The notes: generated by a model not told the origin, from the sequence alone. Positions 8,144-16,097 are shown, numbered from the stretch's first letter. The stretch is 64,000 nt of DNA from Prevotella sp. MGM1 (GCF_002933775.1 NZ_BEWV01000207.1:28132-92131), one strand, 5' to 3'. Program-made: numbers and translations.

Positions 8144-8170
8144 CTGCCACTATCCACTTATTCGTGGCAG
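8144..8170. other. Intergenic hairpin
   Basis: CTGCCAC (8144-8150) pairs with GTGGCAG (8164-8170) with a 13-nt loop, in the 83-base gap between the membrane protein gene and the winged-helix gene. There is no T tract, so it may be a processing or mRNA-stabilising structure rather than a terminator. Confidence 0.4.
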
Positions 8171-8185
8171 TCTCGCGTGATGATG

Positions 8186-8680
8186 TCAGTAGTAATGTTC
8201 GGACATTGTTTTTGGATTTTCTTTCAAATGCTTGCGAGTATCTTCATCCTGCCATTCGGCTAACACACGGCAAGAGGGATAGAACATGGCGGCCAAAAGA
8301 AGAAAGGCAAGCGTGAACGCCGTGGTGTGCAGATGTGGTACAGCGCAGATGACTAATGTAATCAAGGCTGCCATAACGATCCTTTTCTTATCCTCGTGGA
8401 GTCTGTGCATCCACCTGTCGGCACGTCTGAACGAGAACAGAACGGCACAGGGTATGGTGGATATCAGAACTCCCCACTCTCCGAAGTGTCCGCCTGCATA
8501 GACATAGTGATATAGCAGGAGGAAGATAAGCATACACTGCACATAGAGTTTCCTCGCACTCTCGCTACCCGCCATTCTGAGGTAAAACTTTGCCATAAAA
8601 AACAGGTTGCTCCTGCACAATGACATGGGCAGTATAATGAGCAATGCCGGAAATAACATTTCGATGACAATCCAAATCAT
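8186..8680 (-). CDS. Small multi-pass membrane protein
   Basis: A 164-residue protein with strongly hydrophobic segments near residues 2-20, 46-63, 68-85 and 101-133. It has a basic turn around FRRADRWMHRLHEDKKR and a hydrophilic C-terminal tail. It should lie in the inner membrane. No known family signature is seen. It lies 20 bases downstream of the 8701-9081 gene on the same strand and belongs to the unit running from the lipoprotein gene toward mob. Confidence 0.65.
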   Translation of the reverse strand: MIWIVIEMLFPALLIILPMSLCRSNLFFMAKFYLRMAGSESARKLYVQCMLIFLLLYHYVYAGGHFGEWGVLISTIPCAVLFSFRRADRWMHRLHEDKKRIVMAALITLVICAVPHLHTTAFTLAFLLLAAMFYPSCRVLAEWQDEDTRKHLKENPKTMSEHYY

Positions 8681-8700
8681 AATCGTAATCCTTTGTGTAA

Positions 8701-9081
8701 TCAGTATTGTTTGAATAATGGCAGTTCGGTCAGTTCCAGTTTGACCAGCCCATAGGTGGCAATCTCTATAATGGCTTCCACATCCTTGGCTTCGAGATAT
8801 GACGCTCCTTTTTTAAGCCGTGCCTTTAGCTCGTGATTCTTTTGACGATACCTTGCCAATGCCTTGTCCAACTCGTATTCGGATATGCTCCATTTCGTGC
8901 CACGCTCATAGCCATTGTGCTTATAAGTGGAACGGAGTCGGAGCATACGACACACGCAGGAAACCGGCCTTCCCCGTCTGAACACGACACTTTGCCTGTA
9001 TCCATATCCGTCATCCACGACTATCCAACTCCTGTACATATTGATAATGTATAGCATTTGCAGGTAAATCGTCCGTCTCAT
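8701..9081 (-). CDS. Conserved hypothetical protein
   Basis: A 126-residue basic protein with a C-terminal helical region (YELDKALARYRQKNHELKAR). Its ATG at 9081 overlaps the TGA of the upstream gene (ATGA), so translation is probably coupled. An alternative start is M15 (MYRSWIVVDDGYGY). No signal peptide or catalytic motif is recognised. The gene order suggests an element-specific accessory role. Confidence 0.6.
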   Translation of the reverse strand: MRRTIYLQMLYIINMYRSWIVVDDGYGYRQSVVFRRGRPVSCVCRMLRLRSTYKHNGYERGTKWSISEYELDKALARYRQKNHELKARLKKGASYLEAKDVEAIIEIATYGLVKLELTELPLFKQY

Positions 9082-9524
9082 ATAAATTCGGCAAGCAACT
9101 CCTCCTTGGTCTTGCGGTACTTGAAATGACCGGTCTTTTCGTGAAGTTTCAAGTCAAGACAGATGTCAGAACACATGAACTCCAGGGATTCATAGATGGT
9201 CACATCAATGCGGTCAACCTTGCCGGTATCAGAAACTCTCGCGTTCATCTTGAACATCTGTCCGAAAGCCGGATTGGAATAGGCACAGGTGCTGCTTCCG
9301 AATGTCGTTGCGCTTGAAGGAATATGATGATAAAGGGTTATCAGCTCCATGTCGTCCTCGAAGATGTCCATCACTTCTTCCAGATCGTATGGGTCGGCAA
9401 GCGGAAACGAAAGGAGGACGTAATCGTCGTAGAACCGCGGCTGTTCCATTGTGGTTACATCCAGCAACTGCGGAAGCTGGAGCGGCACAAAGGAGAGAAA
9501 GTCATCGTAAAAAAGTTGTAGCAT
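9078..9524 (-). CDS. Conserved hypothetical protein
   Basis: A 148-residue acidic protein, MLQLFYDDFLSFVPLQLPQLL at its start. The open frame extends upstream to 9605, but that part overlaps the end of the lipoprotein gene and reads as non-coding, so ATG at 9524 is preferred. Many aromatic and acidic residues; no known domain. It lies 29 bases after the lipoprotein gene and overlaps the next gene by four bases. Confidence 0.6.
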   Translation of the reverse strand: MLQLFYDDFLSFVPLQLPQLLDVTTMEQPRFYDDYVLLSFPLADPYDLEEVMDIFEDDMELITLYHHIPSSATTFGSSTCAYSNPAFGQMFKMNARVSDTGKVDRIDVTIYESLEFMCSDICLDLKLHEKTGHFKYRKTKEELLAEFI

Positions 9525-9553
9525 AACTGTTGTGTTTATTTGTTTCTGGTTCG

Positions 9554-10648
9554 TCAAATGGATGTGAGCATTATCTTGATCAGTACTCCGGGCAATACCC
9601 GCCATTGGTCATTGTTCGTCCCGGCAGTCTTGTTGAGTTTGGCTATCATCTGAGGTGTCCGGTCAGCGACTGCATGAAGTGTTGTCCTTTCCATATCGGA
9701 CAGGATAGCCACGCTGAAACCATCCAAGGCAACATACGGCTGCAACAACATCCAAACGTAAGCCCTTGCCTGCGCTTCGGTCTTTACATTGCCTTGGTTG
9801 ATGTCATCACGGCAAGCCAAAGCGTTAAGTATGATTCTCCGGTTGGTTCGCCTGGCTGTATATACCAAGGCATCCCGGTAAGAGAGCCTGCCATTCTCCG
9901 CAGACTGGAATATCGACAGGCAGCATTTCTCCGTGTCGCGCGTAATGGCAGACAGGTCGGCATCGGCAAGCTCCGGAAGATGACTCAGGAAAGAACGGAA
10001 CAGCCTGTCCTCTTCCTTTATGAAAGCAAGCATTTCACTCTTGCCGCTTATTCCGGATTTCAAGGTCTTGGAAAGGAACATCCGGTATTTTTCAACGACA
10101 GCATTGGCACTGCCTTTATATGTCAGGACGGAATCCAATGGTTTGAAAAACGGCTCCGCTTCCGCTGTCGACTGCATCAGCTCCGTGTCTTGCCAGTATT
10201 GGGAAGTCTGTTCTCTGATGAGCAACACATCCGCAAAAGTTCTCGGCTTCTCCAGAGCCAGACGGGTAAATTCAATGCGCAACGAATCGTGCAATCCACG
10301 AATTTCGCTTTCGTAATTGGCGTGAATACGGTTTGCCGTGTCTTTGGCGACACAGGCAGATACCGAATCCCGAAGCGACTGCCAGTCGTTGACTTTTTCA
10401 ATCAGACGGTCTGTTGGCAGGTTTGCTTCCTTTCGCACCTCGGACAGGTATGACCTGTAAGCATCGGCAGCATTTTTAACGGTCTGAAACATACTGTTGC
10501 CGGTCTTTTCTCCACATGATGCCAATGTGACAATGGCAAAACATACGGCAAAAGATTTGGCATACGAAGCACGTTTCTTTGAGTATGATTTCAAGTTTCC
10601 TCTCTTCGATTTTTGCATTGATTCTACTTTAAACAAGCCTTTATACAT
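9554..10648 (-). CDS. Predicted lipoprotein
   Basis: The 364-residue product has a basic N-terminus and a hydrophobic stretch ending in a lipobox (LASC, Cys45), so it should be lipid-anchored after cleavage. The rest is mainly helical with many charged residues and no recognised domain. It is the first gene of the long minus-strand unit reaching the relaxase, and its promoter (TAACTTTG at 10672-10679) leaves a very short leader. A later ATG at residue 11 is possible. A role at the cell envelope during transfer is inferred from context only. Confidence 0.7.
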   Translation of the reverse strand: MYKGLFKVESMQKSKRGNLKSYSKKRASYAKSFAVCFAIVTLASCGEKTGNSMFQTVKNAADAYRSYLSEVRKEANLPTDRLIEKVNDWQSLRDSVSACVAKDTANRIHANYESEIRGLHDSLRIEFTRLALEKPRTFADVLLIREQTSQYWQDTELMQSTAEAEPFFKPLDSVLTYKGSANAVVEKYRMFLSKTLKSGISGKSEMLAFIKEEDRLFRSFLSHLPELADADLSAITRDTEKCCLSIFQSAENGRLSYRDALVYTARRTNRRIILNALACRDDINQGNVKTEAQARAYVWMLLQPYVALDGFSVAILSDMERTTLHAVADRTPQMIAKLNKTAGTNNDQWRVLPGVLIKIMLTSI

Positions 10649-10671
10649 GATATTTTATTGGTTTATGGTGG

Positions 10672-10679
10672 CAAAGTTA
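10672..10679 (-). promoter_or_regulatory. -7 element of the lipoprotein-mob operon
   Basis: The minus strand reads TAACTTTG, a full match to TAnnTTTG, 24 bases before the start at 10648. AGTAT/ATACT motifs flank it (10680-10687 and 10701-10705), suggesting operator control. A -33 element is not obvious. Confidence 0.6.
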
Positions 10680-10828
10680 AGTATAAAAGTTTGTATAATA
10701 ATACTCTAAAATAAAACTTTAATATATTTTCTCTTTCATACTTACGAGTATAATCCGCGAAATAAACAAGAGCGTAACAAGTGAAAATACAAAGTATAAT
10801 AATTGAAAAATATTTTATTGAGTATGAT
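10680..10828. promoter_or_regulatory. Divergent control region with repeated AGTAT/ATACT motifs
   Basis: Between the divergent genes, AGTATRA/AGTATRAT motifs occur at 10680-10687, 10793-10800 and 10821-10828. ATACT occurs at 10701-10705, and an inverted pair ATACT-TACG-AGTAT spans 10738-10751. They overlap or flank both promoters. They are good candidates for binding sites of the recombinase-like protein encoded next door, but binding is inferred. Confidence 0.45.
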
Positions 10829-10848
10829 TTTAACCGAATTAAACTTTG

Positions 10849-10856
10849 TATCTTTG
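10849..10856 (+). promoter_or_regulatory. -7 element of the recombinase-like gene
   Basis: TATCTTTG matches TAnnTTTG and lies 31 bases before the ATG at 10888. It rules out the upstream ATG at 10846, which would precede the transcript start. Confidence 0.65.
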
Positions 10857-10887
10857 CACTTGGTATCATTTAGCATTGAACAGCACT

Positions 10888-11511
10888 ATGGCAAAAGTGG
10901 GTTACATATTCAAGGCAGCCGGCTATGACGGCTTCGACACTGATGTGGAGTGGATGAAGCAATACGGTTGTGTACAAGTGATTGAGGAGGAAAACGGACA
11001 CGAGAAACTGCGTCCCCAATGGAAACAGCTTATGGCAAGTATGGAACGGGGAGACGAAATCGTACTCGCTAAATTCAGCAACGCCCTGCGTGGTTCTCGT
11101 GAACTGGCGGCATTCATCGAGTTCTGCCGTGTAAAGGTGGTGCGGATTATCTCCATTCACGACAAGGTGGACAGTCGTGGCGACCTGTTTCCTGAAACCA
11201 AGGCTGCGGATGTGTTGGAGATATTCGGTGCGCTTCCGGAGGAGTGTGCCGCATTGCGAAAGGCTTCAGCGCATATCATCCAACTAAAGCAGAACATAAA
11301 CCAGCCGTCCAAAGAGAATAACATCAGCAAGGCGGAAAGGGAGAAAACCATCGTGGCGATGTACAACAACGGGCATTCAATAGATGACATCTGGAAAGTA
11401 AGCGGATTCAGCAGCCGCAGCTCCGTATTCCGCATACTAAATAAATACGGAGTTTCGCTCAATCGGGGCAAGTTCAGTGGGCCGCTGGGAAAACGTAAGC
11501 CGAAAGAGTAA
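10888..11511 (+). CDS. Serine-recombinase-like protein with degenerate active site
   Basis: The 207-residue protein aligns with the resolvase/invertase fold: an N-terminal strand GYIFKA, a KFSNALRGS segment, a strand VVRIISIHD, and a C-terminal Hin-type helix-turn-helix (about 147-192, SKAEREKTIVAMYNNGHSID...). Active resolvases have GYxRVS and LDRLxR. Here the catalytic Ser position is Ala10, the nearby Arg is Phe8, and the first Arg of LDRLxR is Asn66; only the second Arg (Arg69 region) remains. It is probably a DNA-binding regulator rather than an active recombinase. Similar proteins are frequent on Bacteroides elements. The start at 10888 agrees with the promoter. Confidence 0.8.
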   Translation: MAKVGYIFKAAGYDGFDTDVEWMKQYGCVQVIEEENGHEKLRPQWKQLMASMERGDEIVLAKFSNALRGSRELAAFIEFCRVKVVRIISIHDKVDSRGDLFPETKAADVLEIFGALPEECAALRKASAHIIQLKQNINQPSKENNISKAEREKTIVAMYNNGHSIDDIWKVSGFSSRSSVFRILNKYGVSLNRGKFSGPLGKRKPKE

Positions 11512-11541
11512 TAAAACAAATTAACCCCAAAATAAGAAAAT

Positions 11542-13236
11542 ATGGCTGAGATATCTAATATAACAATCAAGAATATAAAAGGCTTCATGGATCAGAACAA
11601 CTCATTTGATGTCCATATCCTCCCCAATAAAGTAAATCTATTAGTAGCACCTAATGGATTTGGCAAGTCGTCTATCGCAAAAGGATTTGAGTCCCTAAAT
11701 AGCAATCGTTTGGATTTACCGGATGATTTGTATCATGACAAAAACTCTCCCATATTGCCAGAGATAAGCATCACATACGATAATAATGTTTTGTCGGCAA
11801 ATAAAGACCAAAACACTATAAGTTCTATATTTGATGTAACAGTTATAAATAGCGGTTTAAAAGCAACAGCAAAAGTCCGTAATATTCCCCATAGAGTCAT
11901 ACAACAAGGTGTTATGGAAGTAGAAGATATTGTGTTAAGAACATCAATACCAAGAACTGCACATATTGACTATAACTTTTCACAGATAAAGGCATCATTC
12001 GGCAAAAACAAAAAAGTTTTAACTAATCTATCAGAAAAAATCGCGCAAAATGGAATTGCCGAAACAATTTTGAGAGATTTAGATGAACATACATTTGATG
12101 ATCTTGAAAATATTGGTGAGTACCAAGAATTACAAAATAAAGTGAGTGGATTACGAATATCTAACACAAAATTTTCAAGATTTGAAGTATTCTTTCAAAT
12201 TATTTGGCTGTATAATAACAAACGCGCAAATCTCCAGGAAGCCAAAAGGCATGAGGATTATGTAAATCTCAAAAATAGTTACAATGCAATTATTAGATCA
12301 ATTGACACAACTGGAAGAAATATAGCTGCTCACGAGCAAGACGGCAAACTGATCGTTTCATTTCCGAAGGCTGACACAATATCAAATGGGCAAAGGGATA
12401 TAATTACCTTTATCACAAGTCTCGTTAAATTTCGAATGAATTACAATAATGAAAAAAAACAAATTCTAATCATTGACGAGGTGTTCGATTATTTAGATGA
12501 TGCGAATGTTGTGGCCGCTCAATATTTTTTATCTGACTTTTTGTCGGAAAACAGGGAAGATTTCTATCTAATCATTCTTTCTCATATTACAGAAGAACAT
12601 TTTAGAGGTTGGGTACTAAAGAAGAAACTTAATACACAATATATCAAACCTACGCAAGCAAAAGCCAGTATTAACACAAAAGCTTTTATCGCATTTAGAG
12701 ACTCACTCAAAAAAACAAATGAAGCAAATTATAGTGCATTATCAAATTATTACTTTCACTATAATCCCAAAATAAATGAACAAGATTTGTCGGCTATTTA
12801 TCAAGCAAAGGATGGTTTAAAAAAGAATTGGTTTGAGGGTACTAATTTGCATTCTGATATCTTACCGGAACTAAACAAATATCTTAAAGGTCAAGAATCG
12901 TATGATCCTTATGCTGTTTGTTTTGCTCTTAGATATGCTTGCGAAAAAAATATATATGCTCAACTAAGGAATGACGAAGAAAGGACAATTTTTTTAAGCA
13001 AAAAGAAAACAAAGGATAAATTAGAATGGGCAGAAGACGCAGGATATGATGTTCCTGTAATATACTATATGTTAGGTATTATTTTCAATGAAGCTGAGCA
13101 TATTACTGGAATTGAAATAGCACAAAACAAAGAGCGTTCTTGTGTATACAGGTTAGATAATGGTGCAATACGACAAATGATTATCGAACTATTTAATTAT
13201 ACAGAGGAAGACATTGCGATTGATGCTATAATATAA
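11542..13236 (+). CDS. AAA/ABC-type ATPase (SMC/RecF-like)
   Basis: The 564-residue protein has a Walker A motif APNGFGKSS (36-44), an ABC-type signature SNGQRD (281-286), and a Walker B ILIIDE (308-313) followed by VFDYLDD. This is the layout of RecF/SMC-like ATPases of anti-phage systems, though with only a short helical middle instead of a long coiled coil. Residues after about 370 form a domain I do not recognise; there is no visible nuclease motif. The gene is clearly AT-richer than the genes on each side, a sign of separate acquisition. It starts 30 bases after the recombinase-like gene and ends 7 bases before the FKBP gene. A defence role is a hypothesis. Confidence 0.75.
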   Translation: MAEISNITIKNIKGFMDQNNSFDVHILPNKVNLLVAPNGFGKSSIAKGFESLNSNRLDLPDDLYHDKNSPILPEISITYDNNVLSANKDQNTISSIFDVTVINSGLKATAKVRNIPHRVIQQGVMEVEDIVLRTSIPRTAHIDYNFSQIKASFGKNKKVLTNLSEKIAQNGIAETILRDLDEHTFDDLENIGEYQELQNKVSGLRISNTKFSRFEVFFQIIWLYNNKRANLQEAKRHEDYVNLKNSYNAIIRSIDTTGRNIAAHEQDGKLIVSFPKADTISNGQRDIITFITSLVKFRMNYNNEKKQILIIDEVFDYLDDANVVAAQYFLSDFLSENREDFYLIILSHITEEHFRGWVLKKKLNTQYIKPTQAKASINTKAFIAFRDSLKKTNEANYSALSNYYFHYNPKINEQDLSAIYQAKDGLKKNWFEGTNLHSDILPELNKYLKGQESYDPYAVCFALRYACEKNIYAQLRNDEERTIFLSKKKTKDKLEWAEDAGYDVPVIYYMLGIIFNEAEHITGIEIAQNKERSCVYRLDNGAIRQMIIELFNYTEEDIAIDAII

Positions 13237-13243
13237 ATTCATT

Positions 13244-13642
13244 ATGAGCAAGAAAGAATACATACAAGCCAACAAGGATTGGCTGGAAGCGAAAGCCAAA
13301 GAAGAAGGAGTGAAATCTTTACAAAACGGTATCTACTACAAGGTCATCAGTAAGGGAAAGAACGATGGCAGACATCCCTCGCCACGCAGTATCGTCACCG
13401 CACACTACACGGGGTGGACAATAAACGGAAAGAAGTTCGACAGCAGTCGTGGCGGAACACCAATAGCGTTCCGTTTGAACGAACTGATAGAGGGCTGGAT
13501 TATCGCAATGCAACAGATGTGTATCGGGGACAAATGGGAGATCTACATTCCTGCCGAAATGGGATATGGTAAGTTCTCGCAACCCGGCATACCCGGTGGT
13601 TCAACTTTGATATTTGAGATTGAATTGTTTGGTATTAAATAG
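13244..13642 (+). CDS. FKBP-type peptidyl-prolyl cis-trans isomerase
   Basis: A 132-residue single-domain FKBP with no signal peptide, so cytoplasmic. The core includes VTAHYTGWTINGKKFDSS, LIEGWIIAM and IPAEMGYG, the residues that line the proline-binding pocket, and ends FEIELFGIK. Such enzymes speed cis-trans change at X-Pro bonds. A free cytoplasmic FKBP between an ATPase and a glycosylase-like gene on a mobile element is unusual; it may help fold an element protein. Its base composition resembles the element backbone rather than its AT-rich neighbours. Confidence 0.9.
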   Translation: MSKKEYIQANKDWLEAKAKEEGVKSLQNGIYYKVISKGKNDGRHPSPRSIVTAHYTGWTINGKKFDSSRGGTPIAFRLNELIEGWIIAMQQMCIGDKWEIYIPAEMGYGKFSQPGIPGGSTLIFEIELFGIK

Positions 13643-13675
13643 CAAAACTGAAAAATAATACAATACACAATAGTT

Positions 13676-14446
13676 ATGAAACATGATATAGACCAATTTA
13701 AATCCCAACTTATTCCTATATATAACTCTCTACGAGATGATTGTAATAGAGATGATAATCTTTGTCCTTTCTTAATGCAGTGGGGTAATAGATTTCCAAT
13801 CACTCCAAATAGTGGTATTATTTTTTACGGAAGAGCAACCAATGGTTGGTTTGGCACTTGGGATTATGACATTTTCTTCAGTAATAATGATGAAGATAGA
13901 GGATGGAATAGGGATAACCAAATGGCATGGGTAGAGGAACAATGGTGTAATTCTGAAGACGGTTATGACACAAGTAAATCTCAATTTTGGAGCATTATAA
14001 AAGGCATCTCAACAAGATTTTACGGAGATGAATGGTTTAAGTATGTGGCATGGAGTAACATTTGTAAGGTCGCTCCATATTCGCAAGGGAATCCAAGTGA
14101 TAAAGTGTTTTATTCCACTTTAGAAAATAACTTAAAGGTATTCCATACTGAATTAGATTTTTGGTCGCCAAAATATATCGTTCTTTTCACTGATGGAATA
14201 AAGAGAGATAACAAAACTACAATTGATTGGACAAGTAATTATATATCATCTTTAAATAACGGAATTGTTCCATCTACTATATACGATATATCATGGGATA
14301 GTGAAAACCCACACATTAAAATTAAGGTTTACAAATTGGATAACAGATTTATTATTTTATCACTACATCCACAAGGACGTAAAGTTGAACTACACAGAGA
14401 TGCGATAATTAATATTATTGAAAACATTGAGCGAAAAAGACTATAA
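13676..14446 (+). CDS. Hypothetical protein, faintly uracil-DNA-glycosylase-like
   Basis: A 256-residue AT-rich gene product. Two segments recall the uracil-DNA glycosylase superfamily: YGRATNGWFG (51-60), at the place of the GQ/GE-type motif after a hydrophobic strand (SGIIFYG), and ILSLHPQGRK near the C-terminus, at the place of the HP-motif. The rest is Trp/Asp/Asn-rich with no other motif. The match is weak and the usual water-activating residue cannot be assigned. It follows the FKBP gene by 33 bases. If correct it would act on DNA, perhaps in defence together with the ATPase; this is speculative. Confidence 0.5.
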   Translation: MKHDIDQFKSQLIPIYNSLRDDCNRDDNLCPFLMQWGNRFPITPNSGIIFYGRATNGWFGTWDYDIFFSNNDEDRGWNRDNQMAWVEEQWCNSEDGYDTSKSQFWSIIKGISTRFYGDEWFKYVAWSNICKVAPYSQGNPSDKVFYSTLENNLKVFHTELDFWSPKYIVLFTDGIKRDNKTTIDWTSNYISSLNNGIVPSTIYDISWDSENPHIKIKVYKLDNRFIILSLHPQGRKVELHRDAIINIIENIERKRL

Positions 14447-14481
14447 AAATATATTATCTAACTAATTTTCAATACTATACA

Positions 14482-14512
14482 TTTGTCATATCGTGATTTT
14501 TTAGTACCTTTA
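14482..14512 (+). promoter_or_regulatory. Promoter of the small ORF cluster
   Basis: TTTG (14482-14485), exactly 19 bases, then TACCTTTA (14505-14512): nearly perfect spacing and sequence for a Bacteroides promoter. The ATG of the 34-residue ORF is 30 bases downstream. Confidence 0.65.
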
Positions 14513-14541
14513 CAAGTAGTAATCAGAAATAAATCAGTGAT

Positions 14542-14646
14542 ATGGGAGACGTAATCATTACAGTATTGGGATTGTGGGTGTTCATCAAAATCGTGAAAGT
14601 GATATTCGGAGGCTGGAGCAAAAGCGACTACCAGCGGGACAGGTAA
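14542..14646 (+). CDS. Tiny predicted membrane protein (34 residues)
   Basis: MGDVIITVLGLWVFIKIVKVI forms one hydrophobic segment, followed by a polar basic tail (WSKSDYQRDR). A strong promoter lies just upstream. The size and shape suggest a single-pass membrane micro-protein, such as a toxin-like or modulatory peptide. No family is recognised. Confidence 0.5.
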   Translation: MGDVIITVLGLWVFIKIVKVIFGGWSKSDYQRDR

Positions 14647-14661
14647 GATTCAACCAACAGA

Positions 14662-14796
14662 ATGCAGCCTATGACAGTCGTTCATGTCTGGCATAGCGAG
14701 GGACTTAAAAATCAGTATTTAATTCTCCCTCCTGTCGAAAATATCAACCCAAGCAAAGGGCGGGCAGTAAACGAGTTTCTTCTGCAAGCCCGATAA
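14662..14796 (+). CDS. Small ORF (44 residues)
   Basis: MQPMTVVHVWHSEGLKNQYL starts this ORF, which ends in AVNEFLLQAR. It begins 15 bases after the previous stop and is followed 8 bases later by another small ORF, so the three may be co-transcribed. Residue use is protein-like but no homologue is known to me. Confidence 0.4.
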   Translation: MQPMTVVHVWHSEGLKNQYLILPPVENINPSKGRAVNEFLLQAR

Positions 14797-14804
14797 ATAA
14801 CAAA

Positions 14805-14945
14805 ATGTTTTGCCTACCGGAAGAAAACGAAGTCTTGGAGCGGTTGGCAAATCTTTTTGTATCGGGCGATTTCGGCAGAGTGTCTTGCGAAAGAGGAGCA
14901 ACGTGCAACATTGCGCAGCCGAGCAAGTCTCTCGAAGAAAAATAG
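14805..14945 (+). CDS. Small ORF (46 residues)
   Basis: MFCLPEENEVLERLANLFVSG with a Cys-containing C-terminal half. Third in the run of tiny ORFs after the promoter at 14482. It could also be a non-coding part of that transcript. Confidence 0.35.
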   Translation: MFCLPEENEVLERLANLFVSGDFGRVSCERGATCNIAQPSKSLEEK

Positions 14946-15068
14946 AAGAAGCCATTTACGGGATGGGTGAAAACTTATAATGGGCAACCCATAGATGTAT
15001 AACAGGTAAACATACGAGCAAAAACAAAAGCGACTGAAGCCGCTTTGTTTGTCGGAACGAGGCAGGAG

Positions 15069-15449
15069 TTATTTCTTACCTTTTTTCGTTTTCTTTTCCG
15101 GCTCCGCAGGAGTTTCCTCCTTGTCGGGTGTCTGGTAGAACTTGTTAGCGACCATGACGATGCGGTTGTGTTTCACGCCGTCCTTGTCAATCCATTCTTC
15201 AGGTTTGAAGTAGCCCTCCACTGTGAGCAGGGTACCCTTGGTGATTTGGGCAAGCGAATCGGTGTTGGCGTTGTTGCGCCAGGCTTCCACGTTGATGAAA
15301 GCGGACACACGTTTTGTTTCCTCGCCACTCTTCTCCTGACGGCTTACTGCCAATGAGAAGCGTGCCACGCTTGCGTTTGCGAACTGACGGATTTCTGCGT
15401 CCTTACCTACGAATCCTGATACTGCGAAATTGTTCTCAATCTGTTTCAT
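15069..15449 (-). CDS. ssb: Single-stranded DNA-binding protein (element copy)
   Basis: The 126-residue protein has an OB-fold SSB domain (MKQIENNFAVSGFVGKDAEI, RFSLAVSR, NVEAWRNN, GTLLTVEGYFKPEEW) and a short Lys/Glu-rich tail lacking the classic acidic DDDLPF tip. The open frame extends upstream to 15536, but MKQIENN is the usual start. A second, chromosomal SSB of ordinary type is at 39567. Element-borne SSBs protect the single strand entering a recipient. Confidence 0.9.
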   Translation of the reverse strand: MKQIENNFAVSGFVGKDAEIRQFANASVARFSLAVSRQEKSGEETKRVSAFINVEAWRNNANTDSLAQITKGTLLTVEGYFKPEEWIDKDGVKHNRIVMVANKFYQTPDKEETPAEPEKKTKKGKK

Positions 15450-15649
15450 GTTACAATGCTTTAAGTTGTTAATTAAATTATTTTTACGCTGCCAATATAA
15501 GTGAGTGCAGTTACAGGGTTGCGACAAGGTTAGCAATCAAATACTCTTTATTTTTGTCAGCGTAAGCCGTCAAAACCTCCGGCCCGATAAAGGAAGATTT
15601 GTGAAGCTACACCATTGACCAAGGCTTTCAGCCGTACCCGGCTGCATAC

Positions 15650-15657
15650 TAACTTTG
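15650..15657 (+). promoter_or_regulatory. -7-like element TAACTTTG
   Basis: TAACTTTG matches TAnnTTTG, with TTTC about 20 bases upstream as a weak -33. It would read into the uncertain ORFs at 15668-16097. Confidence 0.4.
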
Positions 15658-15667
15658 CAACGGAAAA

Positions 15668-16097
15668 ATGAGGAATAACACGACCAAAAGCTGTAACGAT
15701 ATGGATTGGTGAATAAACAAGTGAGCGAGGTTCGCAGACAAAGGACAGCATCCGTCCGCAGACACAAAGTTTCAGGTACGCTTCGGCTGTAAATCCAAAA
15801 GAAGCAGAGCGATGAAGCGAGGAATCCAGTATGTCCTCTCAATGTGGATGCCGTAATACTGAATCCGTTATGACGCTGCACAGCCAAAGGTATTTTGCTA
15901 TGGAAGGGATAGCCGAAGAACAGAATGGCACGACGATCGCGGAAACCAGCATCAGAATAGCCGCGTTCTACCTTACCGACAGAACCGGAGAAATCAAGGC
16001 AAAGAAAACAAAGGCAAGAAGTCCGGTGCTCGTTGAACAAAGCAGCCCGGTCGCCATTGCGAAATATGAAATGCCATATATACAAAAGGAGACTTGA
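15668..16097 (+). pseudogene. Possible decayed or very short plus-strand gene(s)
   Basis: From 15831 an 88-codon frame reads MSSQCGCRNTESV...EGIAEEQNGTTIAETS and ends at 16097. The same frame upstream is protein-like (SEESSMSS preceded by NPKEAER) but is cut by TGA at 15813-15815 and by TAA at 15714. Another frame gives a 14-codon ORF from 15668. The pattern fits a gene broken by nonsense changes, though all three frames are loosely open. No family recognised. Confidence 0.3.

Noticed and set aside
15570..16085. Minus-strand open frame of 171 codons
   Set aside because: Cys/Phe/Ser-rich product, typical of the antisense of a GC-rich coding-like strand; no start context.
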